A stretch of 64,000 nt of DNA from Artemisia argyi (Eukaryota > Streptophyta > Magnoliopsida > Asterales > Asteraceae): the NCBI GenBank assembly GCA_030686995.1, contig CM060692.1, positions 14,303,465 through 14,367,464 of the forward strand, read 5' to 3'. Both the position numbers and the translations under genes were made by a program. Positions 11,780 through 22,697 of this stretch are shown piece after piece (positions within the stretch are counted from its first letter, which is position 1; each line of letters begins with the position of its first letter). Below the pieces are notes generated by a model. It saw nothing but the letters and a program-made list of their open reading frames with translations, searched no databases and was not told where the DNA came from.

Positions 11780-12770
11780 CTCCTCACCACACAGTAGCAA
11801 ACTGTGTGGCTGAGTGATACTCACAAGCTTCCAAGTTGCCCCTCACTGAGTTTGAAATTAGTAGTCTTGGCTTTTCACAAAGCCAAGCTACCAATTTCAC
11901 AAGCTCAGTGTTTTGTGAGGCCTTTAGAGCTTATTTGGCAAGTTATTGTGAGCTTATTTGTTTGCATCATGTTCTGAATTGATTGAGTACTAAGTCAATT
12001 TAGCCCAATTTCATAAGCTCCTATCAAGCTCTTTAATGATCCTGAGCTTGTGTGGATTGGCTTTTCTTGAAGCCAATCCACCCATATCTTTGATCCTGTG
12101 CTCCATTTGTACCTTGCAGCCCATCTGCTAGGGCTGCAAGTAGGCTTATAGCTTGTCCACTTTTGTGAGTTGCTGGGAATCCAGTCAATTCACCCAATTT
12201 CATAAGTCCTTAATAAGCTACTCAGTGGGCCCCCCTCATTGTGAATTGGCTTTTTGAGAAGCCAATCCACCAAAATACAAGGCCCAGCTTCTTATTTTCA
12301 AATTCAAGCTTATTTGATGAGCTTGATCCTAACTTGGAGATTGTCCCATGTTTCTAAGTATGCTGAGAAATCAGCATACTTAGTGAAATGGTGCCTTTTT
12401 AACAAGCTCCTCAAAAGGCTCAGCTGTGGACCCCACAGCTTGAGCTTTAGCTTTTTGGAAAGCTCACCAACACTTCTTGCTAACTCAATATTAACTTTGG
12501 CTTTTGAAGCTTATTTAATAAGCTTAAATGGCCATTGCAAATGACTGCAGGTGTGTTTGGATCTGCAGTGCACTGGAAGTGCTTATTTGCTTGTTTCAAG
12601 CTTATTTGCCAATTCCAGTGCACAAGCTTGTATATTCTTATCCATTAAACTTGTACAAATTTATCTTTCCTTTTATTTTACCTTTTCAAGCTTGTTAAGA
12701 GCTTATGGATCCACTGTGAGCTTATTGCTTAACTGAATGATCCATAAGCACTTAAACTGCTTATTTTCTT
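11780..12770. repeat. Cluster of short inverted repeats in the LTR
   Basis: Successive perfect or near-perfect stem-loops include TTGGCTTTTCACAAAGCCAA, GATTGGC...GCCAATC twice, CTTGCAGCCC...GGGCTGCAAG, TAAGTATGCTG...CAGCATACTTA, and GTGCACTGGA...TCCAGTGCAC. They are separated by AGCTTATT-rich spacers and conserved in the 3' LTR at about 18910-19900. Confidence 0.7.
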
Positions 12771-13040
12771 TGTCTATAAACTTCCATTTTCTTTATACTT
12801 GTATAATAATAATATATATTAGTCCAGAAAAGAGAAAAAAACCAAAAAGAAGCTTTAACACTAGTGATAGCTTCTATTTAAGAAGTTTTAAGCTTAAAAA
12901 GCCATCTGAGGTGGAAATAAGCTTTCACACAGCTTATCTCCAAGTTTTGGAAAAGTTGGTTTTGTTAAAGTTTTATATTTTAGCTTGTTGTACAGTTCTG
13001 CAAAAAGAAAAATGAAAAAATAAAATAAATGGCAAAAATG

Positions 13041-13123
13041 TTGGGTGTGGGATTCGAACCTGAGACCTCTCGCTAGTATAACATGCATATAACCCAAACC
13101 CCTTCCATCTGCTCTGGGGCACC
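13041..13123 (-). ncRNA. tRNA-like (Pol III-type) segment in the 5' LTR
   Basis: On the minus strand this begins GGTGCCCCAGAGCAGATGG (A-box-like) and contains GGTTCGAATCC (13050-13060), a textbook B box / T-loop. Spacing and length are tRNA-like, but I cannot fold a clean acceptor stem or assign an anticodon. A SINE head or degenerate tRNA captured by the LTR is the likeliest source. Confidence 0.45.
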
Positions 13124-14518
13124 AGTTTCGTTGGTTTATGCACTATCAATATACATAAGGTAGTTTTGGTGTATTTGGCTTATGTGGACTGTTTAACTTA
13201 TTCCAGCTTATTGGAATAAGCTGATGACCCAAGCTTATTTTTCCTAGCTTCTTCATAATATAATATACTTTCTGTAATTTTTTCATAATTTTTACTTTTC
13301 ATATAGTATTTATAATAATTAATATAGTTTAAATACCTTTTAGAAAATAATTAGTAATATATTTTTAAAACAGCTTATTTATAATTTTTATAAACTTTTT
13401 ATATTTTTTATGGATTCCTGAGATGGTTAAGTAAGTTTATAAAAAGTTTCATAATTTTATAAATCAGTTTAATATGTATAATAATTAATTCAGTTTAATT
13501 AGTTTAATTAAGTTTAAATAGTTTTTAATTAAGTTTTCTTATTTTTATTAATAATATATAGTTTTTATATTTTTCTTAGCTCCTTATACTTATTTTAGAA
13601 TTATGTAAAAAGTTTTAGATTTTTGTTTAGTCATTTAGTATTTATAATAATTTAATAATAGTATTAGTAATTAGATAATAGTAAATAATTAATAATAAAT
13701 AGAATAATTGTATAATAAATATATTTTTAGTTTCAAAAATTATTTTATATTATTTTAAACTTTTCTAAGTTTTAATTTTATTTCTCTAAGCATTTTTTAG
13801 ATTTTTCTTATTTTTAGGTAATTATTAAATATTAAATAAATAGTTTTTAATTAATAGTAATTACATAAGTACTTGTAAAAATTATTTTAATTCATAAATA
13901 ATTTTCTTATATTATTAGGATCGCAAAAATATAAATTTCACATTTGTGGTATTTGTATTGATCAGTTTTCAGTTTTATTTTAGTACGTAGACGTTTAATT
14001 TAATTTAAATGTACATCTTTATTACTTTTCACATTTTTAGGTTTTTAGGTTTTCTTAATATTTAAATAAGTTTGTGATTAATAAATAAATATTTTAAGTT
14101 TGTTTAATTTTCATTTAAGCCGCTAAGGCATGCAAATCCATTTTTTGTTATAATTCCCCATTTGTTTTTATACGTTTACGTTTATTTGAATCTAAACGTA
14201 CGTTTGTTTATCCTTTTACATTTTAGGGTTTCTGATTGTACGTTTTTACTGAAATAGCTGTGACAAGAGCTATTTACTATTCACATTGCTAGTGTTAGTC
14301 AGTCAGATTCCTGTTTTTATATTTAATTTCACCTAGACACAGATTCGTTGTATTACAGATTTCACACCTTGTTGGGACTTAACGACCTAGGAATAAACTA
14401 TACTCCTCGTTCATAATTGCTTTTCCTTCCGGGCTGCTCAGGCCCTTTGTTACGGTTGACCGTTCACAAGCGGTTGGCTTGTGTGACGAAACCTGACGGT
14501 TCGGGAGGAATCAAAATT

Positions 14519-14536
14519 TGGCGCCGCTGCCGGGGA
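14519..14536 (+). promoter_or_regulatory. Primer-binding site of the LARD-like element
   Basis: TGGCGCCGCTGCCGGGGA lies five bases after the 5' LTR, the expected place for a PBS. It has the form used by Ty3/gypsy Tat/Ogre/Athila-type elements. Confidence 0.85.
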
Positions 14537-15898
14537 GGCTGTGCTGCGTATAACGAATTTGTATTTGGTTGAAATATCTATCCTTTGTATGTATATTATA
14601 TATACTTTATCATTCAACTCCCGGGCTGTCAGGGCATATTTATTACAGTTAATCATTCACAAGTGATTAGCTAGCGTGATAAACCTGACACTAGCCTGGG
14701 AGGTAGTGATTACATATACTATATCATATTTCATTTCATAAACAATATAAAATACAAAAACATTTTTCCTTTGCACACAACTTGCCCAGTTTGATTAGTC
14801 CCTCAGTTACAACATTTGGTTGTTGGCTGTTTACAGTTGCTGAGCTTTGTCAAGCCCAGATTCCCTTTCGAGGGGCGGTTGTTAGGATTTTCCTTTTCTT
14901 TGTATATATATATATAAACTTAAAAATACAAAAACATTATAAAATAAAAATACCAAAAAGATCTCCTTTATCTTATCATTTCATAATTCTGTGAGTGGAC
15001 CCCACTCAAATTTCTCATCCAATCTGTGAGTGGCAATCCCACTCCATTTCCCCATGGACAATTTAATTCGGGGTCAAGTCAAGCTAGCGACTTGGTAATC
15101 AAAAACAGCAGCATATACATGGTTTTTACCCGTGTGTACCACCCAAGTGTGGGGGTGTGCCCCAGATGTTGTATATATTTTGAAAATGAAATAAAAAATT
15201 TGTAAATAAAGAAAAATAAAATAATTGTTGTGTTACCCCACTTAGTTTTAAATGTTATCTTTTTACGTTCAAGGATTCGGCATAATAGCCGGGACTTTGA
15301 ATATTGAGGACAATATTCATTTCTAAGTGTGGGGGGGAAATTCTGGCGAATTTGATCACTTATATACCCTTGTATGCCCTTTTTCCCCAAAAATGGCCAA
15401 AATTTTAAATTTTTTCATTTGGTATTAGTGTTTTGCACTAAATACAACAAATGGTAATCAATCCACCATGTCTAACACACATAAGGATTGGCTAAACCAG
15501 GAGCAAACGGTTCTTGGTAAAGATATCTCAAACCCGTTGATGGCTTGCAATTTGCCCAAAATTGTATGGTACCTCAACTCGCCATATCCTAAAAAGCGAA
15601 TGAGTTGGCTAGCCCGCAAGATTATGGCTTGTGGTAAAGGCCGTGGAAAAACCATAATTGGTAATCAGCTCACCAAGATGTTGACTATTCCATCAAGAGT
15701 TGGCTAGTCCAGAAGCAAACGGCTTTTGGTAAAGACAAATCAAATCCGTTGACAGCTGGTGATTTGCTCAAAATCACACGGTTATCAGGTGTGCCACAGT
15801 TCTTACATCTGGCTACTCCAGAAATGATGGCTTTTGGTAAAGAGTTTTTCAAATCCATTAAGTTTTTCTCAAAAGATTGCTAGGGACTAGCAATAGTT

Positions 15899-15911
15899 TA
15901 GTGTGGGGGAT
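15899..15911 (+). promoter_or_regulatory. Polypurine tract of the LARD-like element
   Basis: TAGTGTGGGGGAT sits directly before the 3' LTR (TGATGAG from 15912), where plus-strand priming would occur. Confidence 0.8.
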
Positions 15912-18900
15912 TGATGAGTGTCTAAATACTCATCATTTTATACCAATCTGAACTGCCAAAACATACAAAAACACTCAAATATGCATCAAAATACCTAAAA
16001 TATCTTAGAAGTGTGTTTTATATGTTTCAAATGCAAAATATGCAAAAACAGATGAAAAACGTACAAAGTTTGCATAATTGGCAGTTTCAGTCCCTCAAGT
16101 TTCATAAATTGGCAAAACTAGTCCCTGGTTATTCTAAAAACATGAAAAAGTCATCAAAGGTCCTTTTTAATCATAAAGTTACATATTTAGTCCTTTGGTG
16201 CAAAGTTTCACAAAATTACAAGTTTAGTCCCTATACTTTGGAAATTGACATAAATGGTCCCTGGGATGTTAAAAACTTTGAGAAAAATAAATATTGGTCC
16301 TTGTATTATTAATCTTTTGCAGGAATGGTCCTTGGTGTGAAGTTTGGTAAAATTACATGTTTGGTCCCTGGACTTTGAAGGTTTGGCAAAAATATTCCCC
16401 GGGTGATTAAAAAGTGAAAAATATCAAAAGTGGCCCTTGTACTATTCATCCTTGTCAAGTTTGGTCCTTGTAAGAACTATGGAAAAGTTACACATCAGCC
16501 CCCTCAACTTTTCAGAAAATACAAAATTGGTCCTTATTAGTTACAATACAAACGGACCCTATGTTATTATTAAACCAAACCAAACCAATCCACTTATCCA
16601 AGCCCACCTTACCCTTTACCCAAGCCCACACAAAAGCCTACTTCCCTTTTAAATATAAAAACCGGTCAAACCCAGTCAACCCCCGCCATATACCACTTCT
16701 ACTGTTCATCGTCCTCACCCCCAGCCTGAAACCCAAAACCAGGTGGTTTTTGCCACCTCTCCTCCTCCACCTGTCCTCCCCAGCTCATAACCTACTCCTT
16801 ACACCACCTCACCTCAAACCCACAAGCAGTTAATGCTTCCCCACCATGAAACAAGTAACCTTACCCTCATTTCCCCTGTTTTTCCTCCAACTTGACCCCC
16901 AAGCCTCAATAAACCACATAATCTTGTCCCCTCCACCTCTACAAGTGTACAAGATTCATTAAATGAACTCAAACCGCCTCAAACTGTCAATAAGACTTTT
17001 GGCGCCAAAAGTCACTTAAACGGTTAAGATTGAATACAGAGATTCAAGGGTCAAGATTAAATGTAGGACTTATGAGTGATCACCAAGGGACTCAAGAGTA
17101 TATAAAAGGAGCAAGAAGACAGAGGAAAAAGCACCTTGGCCTTCTGCCATTGTCATCTTAGAATAGCATAGTCTTAGCTTAATTTTTATTGCTTTCCTTT
17201 AAATTAATGTCATTTACAAGCTTTTAATAGTGTAATGATACTCAATTAGTGTAATGGAACTTATCTCTCAGTTTAATTACAAGTTATTTTTAATTTCAAG
17301 TTTTTCATATTTATCCTTTAATTTCATGTCATTTACAATTCTGTTTGATTAGTGTTGTTATTGGACTCTATTAAGTCACATAAGCTCCTGACAAAGCTAA
17401 TGAAAACTTTTAGAAACATTACTCAGCTTAATCTTTTAAAATCAAAAATCATAAAAAAAATAGAGAAAATAGAAAATAAATTAAAAATCTGTGTGTGAGA
17501 TGAATGAAGCAAGGAGCAAGGTGAAATATGGATGCCCATGGTTTAGTAGCCTCATGGGAGGCTGTTAGGTTGGTATTCAGTCCTTGGTATTTGATCTCAG
17601 TCCATTCTCACTTGTAAGCTTATTTTCATAATTTTGTATTTTACTTTTCAAGTCTTTAATTTGCTTTAATTTCCTGTTGTTTGTGTTTATCTGATGTTAG
17701 TTTATCATTTTCTAGTGCAATCTTTAAGTTTTTATGTGTTGGGATTTAATTGTGTTTTGAAGTTCATTTTTACTATCCATTTTCCTAAATCTTGATAATC
17801 CTAGGCCTAGACTTGTTTAATCACTAGTCTATGCTGAAAATGGTTGGACATGCATAGACTGACCTCTGGAAGTGATAATTTAGGTCTATATAGTTTTGTG
17901 AAATGAAAATCTCATTTAAATTTTATTTCCTTCAATTTTGCTTTTTACTGTTCCTATGTTTGATTGCTTTAAATTTCATGCTTTCCTGTTTTCTTGTTGT
18001 TTGGTATTACTTATCTATCATAATCTTAGGTTGATATGTGTTGAATTTGGATTGTGCTTTGTATTCTCATTTAACTGTCAATTGGTGAAATCTTTGAAAA
18101 TCCTAGGCTTAGGCTGTTTGACACCATGCTTAAGTTTAAAAAGGTCCATTTTGACACTGTGGGTCCTCTGGATTGGAAATAATCAGCTTATACAGTGATT
18201 TGCTTTCAAAAGCTCAATTTATATTCATTTAAAGGGTGTTTGGATATGATGGTTAATCTGAGTTAGGGGTTGTATATGGTGTTGTTCTTGTTTGATTGTA
18301 TGCCTAAATGACCAAATTAGCTCAGTGATAACTTCACTTAAGTGGTATAGCATGTAATAGTCAAACTTGACATTTTGATTCATTACATGAGTACTGTGAG
18401 AGTGTCATGCCCTAGATCCTTGCATACTTGTTCAAAATTTGTTAATCTTCGTTAATTTCATGTTATTATAGCTTATCTTAACATAATCTGTCCATAGATT
18501 AGGTTGTAATTTCATTTAAGTCAAAGTTTAGTGTTCTAGTTAAATAGTCAAATTTTAGATTTTCTGGTTTTTGAATAAATAGCTTAATTTCTTGTGCTTT
18601 CATTTTTAAGTTTCTGTGTTATTCCTTTTAGGTTAAGATAGTTTTGTTGCTAATCTCTTTAATTATATTTTTGCTAATTTTATTTATGCATGTTAAATAG
18701 CTTAATCTTGTGCTTATTCTACCTAGTTTTTGCCCTGCATCATGAGTATGCTGTTAAAGTAACAAGCTTGCATAAGCTTGTTTACTTTGACCATGCTTGT
18801 GTTTTTGGCTTTTTCATGTTGCCCTTGTGGCCTAATTGTTATGTTTGTTCTTATTTTACTTGTTATTAGCTTTTAGATAGCTTATTATCACCCCTCTTTT

Positions 18901-21643
18901 TGTTACACACTCCTCACCACACAGTAGCAAACTGTGTGGCTGAGTGATACTTACAAGCTTCCAAGTTGCCCCTCACTGAGTTTGAAATTAGTAGTCTTGG
19001 CTTTTCACAAAGCCAAGCTACCAATTTCACAAGCTCAGTGTTTTGTGAGGCCTTTAGAGCTTATTTGGCAAGTTATTGTGAGCTTATTTGTTTGCATCAT
19101 GTTCTGAATTGATTGAGTACTTAGTCAATTTAGCCCAATTTCATAAGCTCCTATCAAGCTCTTTAATGATCCTGAGCTTGTGTGGATTGGCTTTTCTTGA
19201 AGCCAATCCACCCATATCTTTGATCCTGTGCTCCATTTGTACCTTGCAGCCCATCTGCTAGGGCTGCAAGTAGGCTTATAGCTTGTCCACTTTTGTGAGT
19301 TGCTGGGAATCTAGTCAATTCACCCAATTTCATAAGTCCTTAATAAGCTACTCAGTGGGCCCCCCTCATTGTGAATTGGCTTTTTGAGAAGCCAATCCAC
19401 CAAAATACAAGGCCTAGCTTCTTATTTTCAAATTCAAGCTTATTTGATGAGATTGATCCTAGCTTAGAGATTGTCCCATGTTTCTAAGTATGCTGAGAAA
19501 TCAGCATACTCAGTGAAATGGTGCCTTTTTAACAAGCTCCTAAAAAGGCTCAGCTGTGGACCCCACAGCTTGAGCTTTAGCTTTTTGGAAAGTTCACCAA
19601 CACTTCTTGCTAACTCAATATTAACTTTAGCTTTTGAAGCTTATTTAATAAGCTTAAATGGCCATTGCAAATGACTGCAGGGGTGTTTGGATCTGCAGTG
19701 CACTGGAAGTGCTTATTTGCTTGTTTCAAGCTTATTTGCCAATTCCAGTGCACAAGCTTGTATATTCTTATCCATTAAACTTGTACAAATTTATCTTTCC
19801 TTTTATTTTACCTTTTCAAGCTTGTTAAGAGCTTATGGATCCACTGTGAGCTTATTGCTTAACTGAATGATCCATAAGCACTTATACTGCTTATTTTCTT
19901 TGTCTATAAACTTCCATTTTCTTTATACTTGTATAATAATAATATATATTAGTCCAGAAAAGAGAAAAAAACCAAAAAGAAGCTTTAACACTAGTGATAG
20001 CTTCTATTTAAGAAGTTTTAAGCTTAAAAAGCCATCTGAGGTGGAAATAAGCTTTCACACAGCTTATCTCCAAGTTTTGGAAAAGTTGGTTTTGTTAAAG
20101 TTTTATATTTTAGCTTGTTGTACAGTTCTGCAAAAAGAAAAATGAAAAAATAAAATAAATGGCAAAAATGTTGGGTGTGGGATTCGAACCTGAGACCTCT
20201 CGCTAGTATAACATGCATATAACCCAAACCCCTTCCATCTGCTCTGGGGCACCAGTTCCATTGGTTTATGCACTATCAATATACATAAGGTAGTTTTGGT
20301 GTATTTGGTTTATGTGGACTGTTTAGCTTATTCCAGCTTATTGGAATAAGCTGATGACCCAAGCTTATTTTTCCTAGCTTCTTCATAATATAATATACTT
20401 TCTGTAATTTTTTCATAATTTTTAATGTTCATATAGTATTTATAATAATTAATATAGTTTAAATACCTTTTAGAAAATAATTAGTAATATATTTTTAAAA
20501 CAGCTTATTTATAATTTTTATAAACTTTTTATATTTTTTATGGATTCCTGAGATGGTTAAGTAAGTTTATAAAAAGTTTCATAATTTTATAAATCAGTTT
20601 AATATGTATAATAATTAATTCAGTTTAATTAGTTTAATTAAGTTTAAATAGTTTTTAATTAAGTTTTCTTATTTTTATTAATAATATATAGTTTTTATAT
20701 TTTTCTTAGCTCCTTATACTTATTTTAGAATTATGTAAAAAGTTTTAGATTTTTGTTTAGTCATTTAGTATTTATAATAATTTAATAATAGTATTAGTAA
20801 TTAGATAATAGTAAATAATTAATAATAAATAGAATAATTGTATAATAAATATATTTTTAGTTTCAAAAATTATTTTATATTATTTTAAACTTTTCTAAGT
20901 TTTAATTTTATTTCTCTAAGCATTTTTTAGATTTTTCTTATTTTTAGGTAATTATTAAATATTAAATAAATAGTTTTTAATTAATAGTAATTACATAAGT
21001 ACTTGTAAAAATTATTTTAATTCATAAATAATTTTCTTATATTATTAGGATCACAAAAATATAAATTTCACATTTGTGGGATTTGTATTGATCAGTTTTC
21101 AGTTTTATTTTAGTACGTAGACGTTTAATTTAATTTAAACGTACATCTTTATTACTTTTCACATTTTTAGGTTTTTAGGTTTTCTTAATATTTAAATAAG
21201 TTTGTGATTAATAAATAAATATTTTAAGTTTGTTTAATTTGCATTTAAGCCACTAAGGCATGCAAATCCATTTTTTGTTATAATTCCCCATTTGTTTTTA
21301 TACGTTTACGTTTATTTGAATCTAAACGTACGTTTGTTTATCCTTTTACATTTTAGGGTTTCTGATTGTACGTTTTTACTGAAATAGCTGTGACAAGAGC
21401 TATTTACTATTCACATTGCTAGTGTTAGTCAGTCAGATTCCTGTTTTTATATTTAATTTCACCTAGACACAGATTTGTTGTATTACAGATTTCACACCTC
21501 GTTGGGACTTAACGACCTAGGAATAAACTATACTCCTCGTTCATAATTGCTTTTCCTTCCGGGCTGCTCAGGCCCTTTGTTACGGTTGACCGTTCACAAG
21601 CGGTTGGCTTGTGTGACGAAACCTGACGGTTCGGGAGGAATCA
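15912..21643 (+). repeat. 3' LTR of the LARD-like element
   Basis: This is a 5732 bp near-identical copy of 8783-14513, with scattered substitutions and one extra A in a run near 17460. The TATA box, hairpin cluster and AT-rich tract are all retained. Confidence 0.9.
20171..20253 (-). ncRNA. tRNA-like segment in the 3' LTR
   Basis: Same segment as at 13041-13123, with the B box GGTTCGAATCC at 20180-20190 unchanged. Only the bases beyond its 5' end differ (ATGGAAC versus ACGAAAC). Confidence 0.45.
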
Positions 21644-22697
21644 AGGCTATTTCAGTCTCTTGTATCATCGATAAACTACCTCCCTCTTGGAAAGATTTCA
21701 AGCATATGCTTAAGCATAAGAAGGAGGAGTTAACTCTTGTTGAGTTGGGCAGTCACTTGCGCATTGAGGATTCACTCAAAGCTCAAGACGTTGACAAGCC
21801 AAAAAGTAGCACTGCTACTGGTCCATCAGTTGTCAATATGGTGGAGCATAACAACTCCACCAAGTACAATGACAACAAGGGCAAGCGTAAGCATCAAGAT
21901 AACACCAAATCTGATCTTAACAAGAAACCTAAGGTGACTTGTTGGAAGTGTGGGAAAGCTGGACACTTCAGGAAAGATTGCAAGGGTGGTAAAGTTGGAA
22001 ACAAATCCAATGGATCAGGCACAAGTGGAGGGAATGGTAACACCAATTCTCTGAAAGGTCAGAATGTGTTTAATAAGTCTTTTAAGATTTATTATGTTAC
22101 ATATATATCTGACATTTACTTTGTGCAGGATGATGATGTTGCGTGGTGGGTTGACTCTGGAGCAACAATTCATGTGTGTAAAGATAGAAGCTGGTTCAAG
22201 ACCTACAAGTCAATGAATGATGGTTCTATTCTTCACATGAGAAACGAGTCAACTGCCCTGGTGCATGGAAAAGGATGTGTTGAGTTGAAGTTTAGTTCTG
22301 GAAAGATTGTTTCTTTATTTAATGTTTTACATGTTCCTGATATTAGAAAAAATTTGGTTTCTAGTAGTGTTTTGAATAATTGTGGTTATAAACAGGTTAT
22401 TGAATCTGATAAGTTTGTTTTATCTAAAAATGGTGTGTTTATTGGTTTTGGTTATTTATGTAATCAAATGTTCAGACTTAATATTGTTCATGATAATATT
22501 GATTCTGCTTTTATATCTACATCTAAACTTTATGATTCAAACCTATGGCATGCAAGACTTGGCCATGTACATTTTAAAAGAATGCAAGATATGTCTAAGG
22601 ATGGGTTAATACCAGCTTTTGATATGAACACTGAAAAATGTAAAACTTGTATGTTGAACAAGATAACTAAGAAACCTTTTCAAGGAGTAAAAAGGTG
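21644..22697 (+). pseudogene. Copia gag (3' part), zinc knuckle, protease and pre-integrase
   Basis: Gag resumes in the same frame right after the target duplication. In order: the rest of UBN2-type gag (SCIIDKLPPSWKDFKH), a CCHC knuckle CWKCGKAGHFRKDC at 21940-21981, the aspartic protease motif WWVDSGATIHV near 22145, and the pre-integrase motif LWHARLGHVHFKRM near 22545 with CKTC. The frame ends at a TGA (22696-22698), caused by one extra T relative to the frame used downstream, so gag-pol cannot be read as one polyprotein. An open frame running upstream into the LARD LTR is an accident of the insertion. Confidence 0.88.

Larger units (their letters stand above)
8783..14513 (+). repeat. 5' LTR of the LARD-like element
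   Basis: The 5731 bp LTR has three zones. The first ~1.2 kb has regularly spaced GGTCC(C/T) motifs and a pyrimidine-rich stretch, leading to a TATA box near 9970. The middle (about 11100-12800) is crowded with AGCTTATT motifs and short hairpins. A tRNA-like segment at 13041-13123 and a very AT-rich tract (13240-14120) follow. It ends with CA at 14513. Confidence 0.9.
14514..15911 (+). other. Internal region of the LARD-like element
   Basis: There is no credible protein gene. The right part (about 15475-15890) has four imperfect repeats sharing GTTGGCTA..CCAG and GGCTTTTGGTAAAGA. The motif AAGTGTGGGGG occurs near 15148 and 15325, before the true PPT at 15899-15911. In some gypsy lineages such PPT-like copies lie in the 3' non-coding region, so this looks like PBS leader joined to 3' non-coding sequence with the genes deleted. 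Confidence 0.65.
8783..21643 (+). mobile_element. 12.86 kb non-coding LTR element (LARD-like) nested in copia gag
   Basis: The element begins TGATGAGTGTC and ends GGGAGGAATCA, with AGGCT duplicated on both sides. Two LTRs of 5731 and 5732 bp enclose only 1398 bp of internal sequence. I see no gag, protease, integrase or reverse transcriptase in any frame; open frames are short and lie within the LTRs. The PBS, TGGCGCCGCTGCCGGGGA, and a G-rich PPT are both intact. That PBS type is common in Tat/Ogre and Athila Ty3/gypsy lineages (family knowledge), so the element probably relies on an autonomous gypsy partner. By eye the LTRs differ at about 45 positions, under 1%, which implies a recent insertion. 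Confidence 0.9.

Noticed and set aside
12254..13015. Several short plus-strand open frames in the giant LTR
   Set aside because: Low-complexity, Leu/Phe/Lys-rich translations of AGCTTATT-rich DNA, with no domains. Both LTRs repeat them simply because they are copies.
13041..13123. A functional tRNA gene
   Set aside because: The B box is perfect, but I could not form a convincing acceptor stem or anticodon arm, so only a tRNA-like relic is claimed.
8783..21643. The two 5.7 kb near-identical blocks as a segmental gene duplication
   Set aside because: TG...CA ends, PBS, PPT and the AGGCT target duplication identify them as the LTRs of one element.
21547..21645. A copia gag start upstream of 21644
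   Set aside because: That open stretch is LARD LTR sequence, and the true gag continues left of 8782.
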